A DNA stretch of 64,000 nt, from the NCBI GenBank assembly GCA_965199945.1, contig OZ241354.1, forward strand, positions 3,596,001 to 3,660,000, written 5' to 3'. This document shows positions 18,448 through 26,891 of the stretch, one piece after another. The notes under the pieces are model-generated. The model searched no databases and had not been told where the DNA came from. It saw only the letters and a list, made by a program, of their open reading frames with translations. Each line of letters opens with the position of its first letter. The first letter of the stretch is position 1. The stretch comes from VXYL01 sp965199945. GTDB taxonomy: Bacteria; Pseudomonadota; Gammaproteobacteria; Pseudomonadales; Azotimanducaceae. The position numbers were made by a program, and so were the translations under genes.

Positions 18448-19446
18448 TCATTTGCCCCGCCGCGGCCCGCGGGAACTGCTGCCGAAGCCGCGCATCGACG
18501 CCGGCCTGCTTGAAGTCGCTCCGCTCGATGTTCGGCTTGCAGACGCCGATCCGAACCGGCTGCCGCTTGTCGAACGGCTGGCGAACTTCTGCCGCGCCAC
18601 GCGGCTCGAAGCCCCTTGCCGCTGTCGTGCGTAGGGGCTGCGGAACGTGCGCCCTTCGGACGCGAACTTGCGGCGCGCCGTGGAATCCACTTGCGCCTGC
18701 TGGCGACGCGCCGACGGCGAGGTGTAGTTGCGGCGCCCGTAGTCGTGGTAGTAGCTGTAGTCGCGCCCGCCGGCCCACGCGCCGTAGCCGATGCGCGGGC
18801 CGCCGATCAGATCGCGCATCAACGCGAACTGGCCGTACCACACCCAGAACGACGTGCCGCCGGAGCCGCTTTGCCAGTGGCCGTAGTTCGGATTGCCCAC
18901 CAGCTGGCTGCCGGGGCCGAAATCCGTGGCGGCATTGGCGCTGCGCGAGGCGCTGGCGGAGACGGAATCCACCCGCGGCAACTGGCCGTCCGAAAGATCG
19001 GCGAGGACGTTCAGCGGATCGGCAAGCGCCCGGTCGAACTCGTCGCTCGCCGATGCCGCCGCCAGGCTGTTGATTTCATCCGCCACCTGCACATACGCCT
19101 GCGGCTCGGCGCCTTCGGCCGGCAGCAACCCCCGAACATCCTGCAAGCGCTGCGTCAGGCCAGTGTAGAGCGTGCCCTCCCGCGTGGCTTCGCGGGCCAG
19201 AACCCGCGTGAGATCGCGAATGTCGGGCTTTTGCGCCGCCACCTTCGCGGCGTATTCCTTGATGAGCTGGGCATTGCGAAGGCGGTTGGCGTCCAAGTCT
19301 TCGCCCAAGCGCGCCACCGCGCCATCGAGCCGCTCCAGCGCCGCCTCAACGCGCACGCGCACGCCGCCGTCCGAAGAGCAGCCGGCCAAGCCGCCGCCAA
19401 CGCAGACAAACAAGGCCGCCAGCAGAATGTGCGCCGCTGCCTTCAT
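18448..19446 (-). CDS. Lipoprotein of the polyamine cluster
   Basis: 332 residues from the ATG at 19446 with AGGAGG upstream. A signal peptide ends in the lipobox LAGC (about residue 22), so it should be a lipidated envelope protein. A helical region follows (residues 30-160, probable coiled coil), then a Gly/Tyr/Trp-rich middle (SGGTSFWVWYGQ, YGRRNYTSPSARR) and a low-complexity tail rich in Ser, Arg, Gly and Ala. I do not recognise a catalytic domain. The ATG overlaps the stop of the small membrane protein (ATGA). Confidence 0.7.
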   Translation of the reverse strand: MKAAAHILLAALFVCVGGGLAGCSSDGGVRVRVEAALERLDGAVARLGEDLDANRLRNAQLIKEYAAKVAAQKPDIRDLTRVLAREATREGTLYTGLTQRLQDVRGLLPAEGAEPQAYVQVADEINSLAAASASDEFDRALADPLNVLADLSDGQLPRVDSVSASASRSANAATDFGPGSQLVGNPNYGHWQSGSGGTSFWVWYGQFALMRDLIGGPRIGYGAWAGGRDYSYYHDYGRRNYTSPSARRQQAQVDSTARRKFASEGRTFRSPYARQRQGASSRVARQKFASRSTSGSRFGSASASRTSSGATSSRPASMRGFGSSSRGPRRGK

Positions 19447-19613
19447 CCTGCCTCCTCGCCAATGGTCTTGGAGACCGCTGCGAACACGAAGCCGAGCAAC
19501 GGGCTGATGAGCAGGGAGAGGGCGAACCAGCCGAAACCGCTGCGGTTCCGGTAGTTCGACGCGAAGAGACCGACGGCGATGCTCAGCGCGATCCACAGGA
19601 TGAATATCTCCAC
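19443..19613 (-). CDS. Small membrane protein, 56 residues
   Basis: Too short to stand out, but well supported: GTG at 19613 preceded by GAGGAA at 7 bases, and its stop overlaps the lipoprotein ATG. It has two hydrophobic segments separated by a short YRNRSGFGW loop; the second (FALSLLISPLLGFVFA) ends near the C-terminus. This pattern is common among tiny phage-shock or envelope-linked membrane proteins. Function unknown; presumably works with the neighbouring lipoprotein and DUF350 protein. Confidence 0.65.
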   Translation of the reverse strand: MEIFILWIALSIAVGLFASNYRNRSGFGWFALSLLISPLLGFVFAAVSKTIGEEAG

Positions 19614-19636
19614 GCCAGGGTTCCTCGCGTTCGGCA

Positions 19637-20062
19637 TCAAGAGGAGGCGCACTCGCGTTGCGGCGATTCGGCCAGCGCCGCTGGACGATCCAAGGCCCGC
19701 ACTTCCACCCGCGCATCCGGCACCGCCCCGCGAATCACCGCCGCTGCCCGGTCCGCGCTGCACGAACCGCACATGAACACGTCGAACGCCGCGTAGCCGC
19801 GCTCCGGCCAAGTGTGGACGGTGATGTGCGATTCCGCCAGCAGCGCCACGCCAGTGACCCCGCGCCCACTCCCGAAGCCATGCATGTGGCAGGAAAGCAC
19901 GGTCGCGCCGCCGGCCATCGCCGCGCGGCGCAGCAACGCCTCCAGCGCCCCCGAATCGAAGCCCGCATGCGCCCCGAAGCACTCGATCACAAGGTGGCGC
20001 CCGCCCAAGCGCCCCTCCCCGGCAACGCCGGCGAGGGCATGAGCGCGTTCGGCCATCGACAT
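19637..20062 (-). CDS. speD: S-adenosylmethionine decarboxylase proenzyme
   Basis: 141 residues, the short bacterial SpeD/SpeH type. The self-cleavage motif LAESHITVHTWPE supplies the Ser that becomes the pyruvoyl group, and the downstream GxxCG-type Cys is in MCGSCSAD. It makes decarboxylated AdoMet, the aminopropyl donor for the clustered speE. I chose the ATG at 20062 (MSMAERAHAL); the frame is open further upstream and there is no clear ribosome site, so the start is uncertain. It is first in the cluster and divergent from the MaoC gene. Confidence 0.85.
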   Translation of the reverse strand: MSMAERAHALAGVAGEGRLGGRHLVIECFGAHAGFDSGALEALLRRAAMAGGATVLSCHMHGFGSGRGVTGVALLAESHITVHTWPERGYAAFDVFMCGSCSADRAAAVIRGAVPDARVEVRALDRPAALAESPQRECASS

Positions 20063-20164
20063 GCCGCGATGGTAGGAGCATCGATTGTGGAAGCGCAAGT
20101 TCAGCCGCACCCAAACCGCAAAGCCGTGGTTCAATACGGCGGAACCAACGAAGAGGGGAAGGCC

Positions 20165-21001
20165 ATGGCCATCGATCCCAATGCCGTCGGCGCGACCGGC
20201 GGGCCTGTTTCGCGCTCCTGGACGTCCAAGGACGCGCTGCTCTACGCGGTCGGCATCGGCGCCGGCACGGACGAGCTGCAGTTCACCACCGAGAACACGG
20301 CCAACGTGCAGCAGCGGGTGCTGCCAACGTTCGCGGTCATCGTCGGCGGGGGTGGGACGCCGATGCACAAGGTCGGTTCCTTCAATCCGGCGCTGATGGT
20401 GCATGGCGAGCAGGGCATCGAGCTGTTCGACGAGATCCCGTCGGACGGCGAGATCGAGAGCACCGGCAAGATCGTGGGCATTTGGGACAAGGGCAGCGCC
20501 GCGGTGCTGGAATCCGAGTCCGAATCCTTCGACAAGGCCACCGGCAAGCGGCTGCTGAAGACGCGCTCCATGCTCTTCTGCCGCGGCGAAGGCGGCTGGG
20601 GCGGAGACCGTGGCCCGTCGGCGAAGCTGGAGTTCCCAGATGCCGAGCCGACGCACCAGGTGGTCTACCAGACGCGGGAGGATCAGGCGCTCACCTACCG
20701 CCTGTCGGGCGACCGCAACCCGCTCCACTCCGATCCCGCGTTCGCGGCGCGGGGCGGCTTCGCCAAGCCGATCCTGCATGGCCTGTGTACCTACGGCTTC
20801 ACCGGCCGAGCGTTGCTGCACTCGCTGTGCGACGGCGACCCATCGCGCTTCCGCTCAATGAACGCGAGGTTCTCCAAGCCGGTGATTCCGGGCGACACGC
20901 TCACGGTCTCCATGTGGGCGAACGGCAACGAAGCGCTCTTCCGCACCACGAACCAAGACGGCGACGTGGTGATCGACCAGGGTTCCTGCGCGTTTGATTG
21001 A
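20165..21001 (+). CDS. MaoC-like enoyl-CoA hydratase 2
   Basis: 278 residues, a double hot-dog protein like the hydratase-2 part of peroxisomal MFE-2. The C-terminal half has the hydratase-2 motif YRLSGDRNPLHSDP, whose Asp and His are catalytic, followed by FAKPILHGL. It should hydrate trans-2-enoyl-CoA to (R)-3-hydroxyacyl-CoA. AGAGGGGAAGG lies just before the ATG at 20165. Monocistronic, divergent from speD; no CoA-pathway neighbours in view, so the physiological substrate is open. Confidence 0.85.
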   Translation: MAIDPNAVGATGGPVSRSWTSKDALLYAVGIGAGTDELQFTTENTANVQQRVLPTFAVIVGGGGTPMHKVGSFNPALMVHGEQGIELFDEIPSDGEIESTGKIVGIWDKGSAAVLESESESFDKATGKRLLKTRSMLFCRGEGGWGGDRGPSAKLEFPDAEPTHQVVYQTREDQALTYRLSGDRNPLHSDPAFAARGGFAKPILHGLCTYGFTGRALLHSLCDGDPSRFRSMNARFSKPVIPGDTLTVSMWANGNEALFRTTNQDGDVVIDQGSCAFD

Positions 21002-21362
21002 GCGCTTCCGCCGTGTGAACTACGATCCCCGGACGGTCGGGCCGTAGCAGCCCGGTTGTCCTTGGTCTCGCCCCGTCGTGACGTTTAGAGTTTGTAGCTC
21101 ACGACCAATCGCAAACCGCCGTTCCGCATGCATACGAGCCGCAGCGGGAGAGCCGGAGCATGGCGAAACGAAAGAAGCGGTCGCGTGGCGCGACTGCTAG
21201 TTCGCGTACACACGGACAACGTGACCACCAGCTTGCCACACGGACAGAGCGGCCCCTTGGACGCCGAGCTAGTAGCGTCTCTACCGAGTCTAGGGCGGCC
21301 CGATTATCCGATCCGTCGAGAAACCCACGCCGCCAAAGTGAACGCACGGTAGAGCGGGCCCT
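21002..21362. other. Gap between convergent genes
   Basis: About 360 bases without a gene I can support. A short plus-strand open frame (21160-21453, starting MAKRKKRSRG) has a plausible GGAG before its ATG but lies largely antisense to the next gene and has a random-looking, Arg/Ser-rich composition. Confidence 0.5.
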
Positions 21363-21836
21363 TTATCGCCGTACCACCTCAAGATTGCTGCAAAAGAAAC
21401 GCTGCTCACTATCCAGTCCGCGTCTGTACCACACCACAATTGTGGCCGCATAACCTGGAACGCTCGACCCTAGAGTAGTCACGCCAGGTCGATGATGTAC
21501 CACAGACTTGATCGGCTCCCACCCGTATCGCAAGATAATCGAGTTTCTTTCCCGGACTAAGCCGTAGAAGGCTAGATGCGCCGACTTATAGTAAATGCTT
21601 GGAGAAACAACTACCGCTTCGTACTTGCGCCAGTCAATCTGTGGAATCCCATGTTCACGTTCCCATCCTGCTCTCCTCAAAACATGCACCATCTGACGCT
21701 GAGTTGCGACTCCTTCGCACTTGAATTCATCGCCCCTAGGCGTCTCCCCTATCCAAAAACCTGCATGCAATGACGCAGGTGCTGCGCCTGCAAGAGCGGC
21801 AACAAATAGCGAGAGCGATGCGGCTAGTTTCCTCAT
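21363..21836 (-). CDS. Hypothetical secreted protein
   Basis: 157 residues from the ATG at 21836, chosen because GGAG lies 9 bases upstream and the protein then begins with a clean signal peptide (MRKLAASLSLFVAALAGA, cleavage after about residue 25). The mature part shows no motif I recognise; it has two Cys, many Arg and Tyr, and ends CSNLEVVRR. Base composition is noticeably less GC-rich than the surroundings. It follows a membrane protein gene by 17 bases. Confidence 0.6.
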   Translation of the reverse strand: MRKLAASLSLFVAALAGAAPASLHAGFWIGETPRGDEFKCEGVATQRQMVHVLRRAGWEREHGIPQIDWRKYEAVVVSPSIYYKSAHLAFYGLVRERNSIILRYGWEPIKSVVHHRPGVTTLGSSVPGYAATIVVWYRRGLDSEQRFFCSNLEVVRR

Positions 21837-21853
21837 CTGTCGATATCTCCAAA

Positions 21854-22357
21854 TCATTCAGAGCTTCGCAACGTTGGTTCAATCGGCGTCAACGTCTGTT
21901 TTCGATGGATCTCATCGTATGGTTGCTCCGCTTGGCCATAATACTCTACCAGCGACTTCGTGGAAATCACATATGCAGCTAAGAACGTCCCCAAAGTAAC
22001 CATAACGAGCCCAGGAGAGTTTAGCGACAAACTACCCCTAAAATCAGCGTTCTTGGCTGTCAGTTCAAAGTTCGTTTCGCCCGCTCGGAGGATGTACAAC
22101 GCACCGGAGAAAATGAGCAAAAAAGACAGAAATAGGGCGGACGTTTTGACTACGGCGAAGTCCCAGGCCCGAGAATACGAGAGAACACTCGCATGATCGA
22201 TGCGACTCAGACTTAGGGCGGCTCTGATTGCTTCGTTATAGCTAAAATACTGGAGAACGAGATTGGAGACCAGAAGAACGAATAGGGCGAGCAGGATAAG
22301 TGTGATAGTCACAAATATCGCAGCATCAAAGCGGTTACTGACTTTTACGATGGACAT
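21854..22357 (-). CDS. Hypothetical membrane protein
   Basis: 167 residues with three hydrophobic segments: about residues 13-36, 70-92 and 112-132, the first very Leu/Val-rich. The N-terminus is short and the C-terminus (about 35 residues) is polar and presumably cytoplasmic or periplasmic. No family recognised. Codon and base use are lower in GC than the neighbours, hinting at acquisition together with the following secreted protein gene. Confidence 0.6.
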   Translation of the reverse strand: MSIVKVSNRFDAAIFVTITLILLALFVLLVSNLVLQYFSYNEAIRAALSLSRIDHASVLSYSRAWDFAVVKTSALFLSFLLIFSGALYILRAGETNFELTAKNADFRGSLSLNSPGLVMVTLGTFLAAYVISTKSLVEYYGQAEQPYDEIHRKQTLTPIEPTLRSSE

Positions 22358-22881
22358 GATAGATGCCTATTTATGCCGACACTGCGCGTTCTAATGGGAC
22401 CGGTCCGTGCCTAGGCTGCGCGACCCGAACAACTCTACAGAAGCGATGGTCTTCGGCCACTGCACGGCCATCATGCAACCTCCGCTGGCCCAACGGCCGT
22501 CAGCACCACGCGCCGAGCCGAAGGGTTGCCGCCGCGCCCACGGGTACCGGCGGGAAGGAGTTGGCGATCCGAGGCAGCCATACGGCCCACCATACGGACT
22601 TCAGGGGTGCCTTGCAAGGGGTTGTGCGGGCTTTCCCTAAGGGCAATCGCACTTGGGCCGTGGCGGGGTCAAACCTCCGATGACGGCATGAATCTCTGCC
22701 CGGGGCGCACCAAACAGACCAGAAGAGGGGCCTGATTGCGCCTTCTGGCGGCGCTTCAAGGGGCCGCGGCGGGGCAGGGCGGGCCATCGTGAGATGGCTG
22801 CGGACTGGCGACTGCTCCCGCGCACAGGGCAGGCAAGCGCATGGGCCAAGCGCAGCCAAGACGGCCTGACTTCCGGCTCCG
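22358..22881. other. Gap, no supported gene
   Basis: About 520 bases upstream of the membrane protein and downstream of the TRAP gene. Several open frames exist on both strands but none has a ribosome site, domain or convincing composition. The promoter of the minus-strand pair should lie near 22360-22420. No RNA gene was recognised. Confidence 0.5.
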
Positions 22882-23931
22882 TCAGCTGTACCGATACGGC
22901 CGTCCGGCTTGGTCCATCGCCGCGTTGTAATCCCGCAGGATCTTCACCACGCGGGCGTTGCGGGAGCTTTCGGCGGCGATTTCGTTCCAGAAGTCGCGGG
23001 CCTGGGCTTCCACTTGCGCCCATTCTTCGTCGGGAATCGAAGTGAGCGCTAGCTTCTTACCGTTGACGCGCAGCTTCGCCTCGCCGCCCCAGTACCAGTG
23101 CTGGCGGTAGTAGTGGGAGCTGTCCATGCTCAGGCGGAACAGTTCCTGCAGGTGTGCGGGCAGGGCCGCCCACTTTTCCGAGTTGGCGAAATATGAGCCG
23201 CACCATGCGCCGGAGATGTTGTTGGTGAGGAAGTAGTTGGTCACGTCCGCCCAGCCCACCGTGTAGTCCTCGGTGATGCCGGACCAGGCGATGCCGTCCA
23301 GTTCGCCGGTCTGCACCGCCACTTCCACGTCCTCGAAGGGCAGCGTTACCGGCACCACGCCGAAGCGCTGCAGGAAGCGGCCTGCCGTGGGGAAGGTGAA
23401 GACGCGTAGCCCCTTCAAGTCCTCCAAGTGGCGGATCGGCTTGACGGTGTTGAAGTGGCACGGGTCCCAGGCCCCGGCGCTGAGCCACGTGACGCCCTCG
23501 ACTTCGCCGTAGGCTTCCGCCCAGATTTCGTTCAAGCCCCATTGGTGGAACAGCGCCGGCACGTCCAGGCTGTAGCGGCAGGCGAAGGGGAAGTAGCCGC
23601 CGAAGACGGAGATGTCCACAGGTGCCGCGATGGAGTCGTCGTCCGACTGCACGGCATCGATGGTGCCGCGCTGCATGGCGCGGAACAGTTCGCCCGTTGG
23701 CACCAGCTGATCGGCGAAGTAGAGCTCGATCTCCATCTCGCCGTTCGCCACCTTGTTGAAGGACTCGATGGAGCGCTTGATGACGTGCTCGGCGAGCGCC
23801 GGCCCGGCGTAGGTTTGCAGCCGCCACTTGATCGGCGTCTTCTGCTGCGTGTGGACAGCTGGGGCGGCCAGCACGGCACCGGCAGCGCCCGCCACCCCTA
23901 CTTTGTTCAGAAAGCTGCGTCTTGTTCCCAT
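22882..23931 (-). CDS. TRAP transporter substrate-binding protein, Tat-exported
   Basis: 349 residues from the ATG at 23931, set by AAAGGAGGA upstream and by a twin-arginine signal (TRRSFLNKVGVAGAAG). The mature protein has the DctP-family layout: WRLQTYAGP near the start, IDAVQSDDDS, and GLRVFTFPTAGRFLQRFG with the conserved Arg/Gly loop before the hinge. It would bind an organic acid or similar ligand in the periplasm for a sodium-driven DctQM permease. No dctQ or dctM gene is adjacent, so the membrane part must be elsewhere. It follows the amidase gene, possibly in one transcript. Confidence 0.85.
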   Translation of the reverse strand: MGTRRSFLNKVGVAGAAGAVLAAPAVHTQQKTPIKWRLQTYAGPALAEHVIKRSIESFNKVANGEMEIELYFADQLVPTGELFRAMQRGTIDAVQSDDDSIAAPVDISVFGGYFPFACRYSLDVPALFHQWGLNEIWAEAYGEVEGVTWLSAGAWDPCHFNTVKPIRHLEDLKGLRVFTFPTAGRFLQRFGVVPVTLPFEDVEVAVQTGELDGIAWSGITEDYTVGWADVTNYFLTNNISGAWCGSYFANSEKWAALPAHLQELFRLSMDSSHYYRQHWYWGGEAKLRVNGKKLALTSIPDEEWAQVEAQARDFWNEIAAESSRNARVVKILRDYNAAMDQAGRPYRYS

Positions 23932-23950
23932 TGGCGAATCCTCCTTTGTG

Positions 23951-23993
23951 CGCGTCAAGCGTTTAGCCCGCGTCAAGCGTTTATCCCGCGTTA
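23951..23993. repeat. 18-bp tandem repeat, 2.3 copies, before the TRAP gene
   Basis: Plus-strand unit CGCGTCAAGCGTTTAGCC at 23951-23968 and, with one change, at 23969-23986, followed by a partial third copy. It begins within the last codons of the amidase and ends about 20 bases before the TRAP gene start. It could be slippage or a pair of operator sites. Confidence 0.7.
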
Positions 23994-25375
23994 GCGAGCA
24001 AGTGCGGATAACGGAAATCGGCTGCCCGTTCCAAGGCGCTGGCGATGGCAAGCAGCCGCCCTTCGCCGAGCCGCGGCCCGATCAGCTGGAAACACGCCGG
24101 CAGCCCGTCGTCGTCCACGGCAAAGGGCAGCGTGACGCTCGGATGGCCGGAGTAGTCGAACGGCGCGGTGTAGCGGATGAAGCGTTCGGTGCGCGGCTGC
24201 TCGCGGGCTTCTGCACTGCGCTCCGCAGCGGGAATCGGCCCGGGGATGCAAGGCGCGATGAGCACGTCCACGCGCTGCAGGAGGCCGTCCAAGCCGGCGC
24301 GAAATGCCGTGCGCGCTTGCTCCAAGCGGTCGTAGTCGGCGGAAGAAGCCCGCAAGCCGAGTTCCAGCAGCCCAGTGAGCGCCGGGCCGTATTCGTCCTT
24401 GCGGCTCGGGAAAGTGGGCGCGTGGGCACGAGCGGCTTCGACGCCGCATGTGACGGCCCACCCGTCGATCAAGGCATCGCAGTCCGGCAGCGCCACGGCT
24501 GCCACTTCGGCACCGCCGCCTTGCAGCACGCCCACAGCGTCGTCGATGGCGCGAACCACGGCTGGCACGGCGGCGGCGTTGTACTCCCGGTCAACGCCAA
24601 TCGTCACGCCTTCAAGGCCGGACGCAAGCTGCGCCGCATAGCCCGGCACCGGCGCATCGAGGGAGGTCGCGTCCTGGGGATCGTGGCCTGCCATGGCTTG
24701 CAGCATCCGCGCCGCATCTTCAACGCTGCGCGTCATCGGCCCGATGTGATCCAGAGAGTCCGCCAGCGGGAACACGCCGTGGCGGCTGACCCGGCCGTAG
24801 GTCGGCTTCACGCCCACCAAGCCGCACGCCGCCGACGGAAAGCGAATGCTGCCGCCCGTGTCCGTGCCGATGGCCGCGTGCGCCAAGCCAGCCGCCACTG
24901 CGACGCCGGAGCCGGACGACGAAACGCCCGTCCACCGCTCGCTGGCCCACGGATTCTTCGGCGGCGAGACCGTGGGATGGTGCTCCGCATACGCGCCTTC
25001 CGTGAGCTTGACCTTGCCGAGCACCACCGCGCCGGCCTCTTCCAGCCGCCGCACGACGGTGGCGTCTTCGTCGGGGCGCCAGTCCTTCAGCACCGCCGTG
25101 CCGCACGACGTGGGCAGGCCCTTGGTGGCCAGCAGATCCTTGAGCGCAATCGGCGCCCCATGCAGGATGCCGAGCGGCGCACCCGAGGCGCGCTTCGCAT
25201 CCAACGCCTCCGCCTGCGCCAAGGCGCGTTCGCCGAGCACGGAGACGTAGGCGCCGAACTCGCCATCGCGCTGCGCTATGCGTTCCAACATGGTCTCCGC
25301 GACGCGATGCGCCGTGAGTTCGCCGCTCTTGGTGCGGCGAACGACTTCGGAGAGCGTGAGGGCATGGATGTTCAC
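23981..25375 (-). CDS. Amidase-signature family hydrolase
   Basis: 464 residues from the GTG at 25375 (MNIHALTLSEVVRR), which matches where amidases usually begin; an ATG at 25420 is possible. The Ser-cisSer-Lys triad can be read: Lys in PIALKDLLA, cis-Ser in GVSSSGSGVAVA, and nucleophile Ser in GTDTGGSIRFPSAACG. It hydrolyses an amide bond in an unknown substrate, probably in the cytoplasm. The TRAP-type binding protein follows directly, so uptake and cleavage of an amide compound is a reasonable guess. Confidence 0.85.
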   Translation of the reverse strand: MNIHALTLSEVVRRTKSGELTAHRVAETMLERIAQRDGEFGAYVSVLGERALAQAEALDAKRASGAPLGILHGAPIALKDLLATKGLPTSCGTAVLKDWRPDEDATVVRRLEEAGAVVLGKVKLTEGAYAEHHPTVSPPKNPWASERWTGVSSSGSGVAVAAGLAHAAIGTDTGGSIRFPSAACGLVGVKPTYGRVSRHGVFPLADSLDHIGPMTRSVEDAARMLQAMAGHDPQDATSLDAPVPGYAAQLASGLEGVTIGVDREYNAAAVPAVVRAIDDAVGVLQGGGAEVAAVALPDCDALIDGWAVTCGVEAARAHAPTFPSRKDEYGPALTGLLELGLRASSADYDRLEQARTAFRAGLDGLLQRVDVLIAPCIPGPIPAAERSAEAREQPRTERFIRYTAPFDYSGHPSVTLPFAVDDDGLPACFQLIGPRLGEGRLLAIASALERAADFRYPHLLANAG

Positions 25376-25456
25376 GGCGGCGTCTGGCTCAACTGTCGCG
25401 GTTCGACGCCACAATAGCACTTGCGCCGCGCAAAACGGCTTCCAATCCGGTCAAGC

Positions 25457-26587
25457 TCAGGAGCCAGCGCTTTCCAGAATGTACGTCGTCAGCGAGGGGA
25501 TGCCGGCGCTCCAAGCAACCGGCGGCAGCTGCCCTGGCGGGCACCAGACGTAGCCCAGGCGGTTCAGCCCGTCGAGCGCGGCCACCCGATCGGCCTCTTT
25601 CTTCATGCCGGCGCCTGCAAGCGCGGCATCCAGTTCCCGCTCCGTCGCCGCGGCATCGTCTCGCGTTCGCAGGAGCTCGGCAACGGCGGTGGCTGCTGCA
25701 AGCAAGCCTTCGGCACGCAGCTCACGATAGCGGCTTTGGTAGTAGTCGGCCACACGGAGCGCGACGCTCGGTGCGGCGGCGGCAACCAGCGCGGCGTTGA
25801 TCGACCCCTGTGGTGCCGCTGCGTACCGTTGCCAGATCGCGTCCCCCCAGAGCTGGATGAAGTAGGGATAGCGCTGGCTGTGCTCGACGAGGGCGTCCAA
25901 GGCGTCCGGCGCGATGGCCACGTTCTGCGCCGCCAGCGGCTTCGCCAGCGCTTCCCGGCTCGCCGCGTCGTCCAACCGGCCCACGCCCAGCAGACCCTCG
26001 CCCAAGCGCGACCAGAACGAAGCGTCCATGGCGCTCAGGCGATCCGGCAGCCCAGGCGTGCCCGCCAGAACGAGCAGAAACGGCGCATCCGCCCGCACCT
26101 GCTGACTGCCGTTGAGCAGCGCACCGCCCACATCGAGCGCCAGCGTATGCGCTTCGTCCAGCAACACCGCAAGCGGCCTCTGGCGGCAACGGGCCACGAG
26201 CGCTTGGACGAGGTTCTTGTTCGCTGTCGCAGACTGCCACTCGGCAGACGCCACGCCGGCGACACCGACCTTGCGTGGCAGCCACTTGGCAATGCCACGC
26301 CTTGGCGCCAAGGCGTCCACGAGCGCGGCGCGATTAAGAATGTGCTGCGGCGTGAGCGCGACGACGTCGACCGAGGCGTCGCCACACGCGCCACGGAACC
26401 AGTTCAGCAGCGCCGTCTTGCCGTTTCCCCTCGGGCCGACCAGAACGACATCGTGTGGCGGCGCGGAGCCACCCGCGAGATCGGCAAGACAACGCGACAA
26501 GACGCGCTGTTCGGCTTCGCGCCCGGCAAGCGCCGGCGGTGCCGCACCCGCACCGGGCCGAAAGATGCGTGGCGCGGTCGTGACCAT
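25457..26587 (-). CDS. Orphan AAA ATPase
   Basis: 376 residues from the ATG at 26587. Walker A is VGPRGNGKTALLN near residue 50 and Walker B is LAVLLDEAHTL near residue 140, followed by a sensor-1-like LLVLAGTPGLPDRL. The C-terminal third looks like a lid and winged-helix region. This is the STAND/Cdc6-ExeA-TniB type of small AAA protein, often regulatory or part of mobile or defence modules. No obvious partner gene is adjacent; it sits between the amidase gene and a degraded GMC fragment. Role unknown. No ribosome site seen, so the start is provisional. Confidence 0.65.
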   Translation of the reverse strand: MVTTAPRIFRPGAGAAPPALAGREAEQRVLSRCLADLAGGSAPPHDVVLVGPRGNGKTALLNWFRGACGDASVDVVALTPQHILNRAALVDALAPRRGIAKWLPRKVGVAGVASAEWQSATANKNLVQALVARCRQRPLAVLLDEAHTLALDVGGALLNGSQQVRADAPFLLVLAGTPGLPDRLSAMDASFWSRLGEGLLGVGRLDDAASREALAKPLAAQNVAIAPDALDALVEHSQRYPYFIQLWGDAIWQRYAAAPQGSINAALVAAAAPSVALRVADYYQSRYRELRAEGLLAAATAVAELLRTRDDAAATERELDAALAGAGMKKEADRVAALDGLNRLGYVWCPPGQLPPVAWSAGIPSLTTYILESAGS

Positions 26588-26617
26588 GACGGGGTGAGTA
26601 TACGCCGACGTTCGCCC

Positions 26618-26736
26618 TGCCAGTGATGGGAGCCGCCCCGCCAGGCTGACGCTCGAGGCGCGATAGTGAGCGTTGGGTTGGCGGTACCGCTGGTGAGAAC
26701 ACCGCCGATCCCAGCACATAGACCCGCGTAGTCGAT
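26618..26736 (-). pseudogene. Degraded 3' end of a GMC oxidoreductase gene
   Basis: About 120 bases resemble the last codons of the intact GMC gene at 28984-29100 in the same orientation, with an exact shared run around ACCGCCAACCCAACGCTCAC. One base is missing relative to the intact gene at the GGCCTTCCCC site, breaking the frame. It retains the family's C-terminal signature, TSGTANPTLTIA, in the shifted frame. The rest of this otherwise unassigned stretch (26588-26891) shows nothing else. Confidence 0.7.
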
Positions 26737-26891
26737 CAGCTTCCGGCCGCGTGGGGGGGTAGGGGCTCTTTGGCGTCTGGATGGCCGTCGCCGACGGAGC
26801 GCCGAGGGGCCCCCGGCGTCGTAAATGGGCGCTCGTGATGTCCGTCGGCGGCGACCAGCGCGCCAAAGGTACTCTGCTGCTCCGTGTGCCC

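Noticed and set aside
16396..18513. A 705-codon plus-strand open frame opposite speE and the DUF350 gene
   Set aside because: Low-complexity Ala/Arg/His/Gln composition and no motif; the minus-strand genes have ribosome sites, membrane segments and AdoMet motifs.
21160..21453. Small plus-strand ORF beginning MAKRKKRSRG with a GGAG upstream
   Set aside because: Mostly antisense to the hypothetical secreted protein gene, random-looking Arg/Ser-rich sequence, no recognised family.
22500..22859. Minus-strand ORF in the gap before the TRAP gene
   Set aside because: Pro/Arg-rich with no ribosome site; overlapping open frames on both strands suggest chance.
26741..26775. Short G7 run and GC-rich stretch downstream of the GMC remnant as a second phase-variable tract
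   Set aside because: Only seven G and not inside any supported gene.
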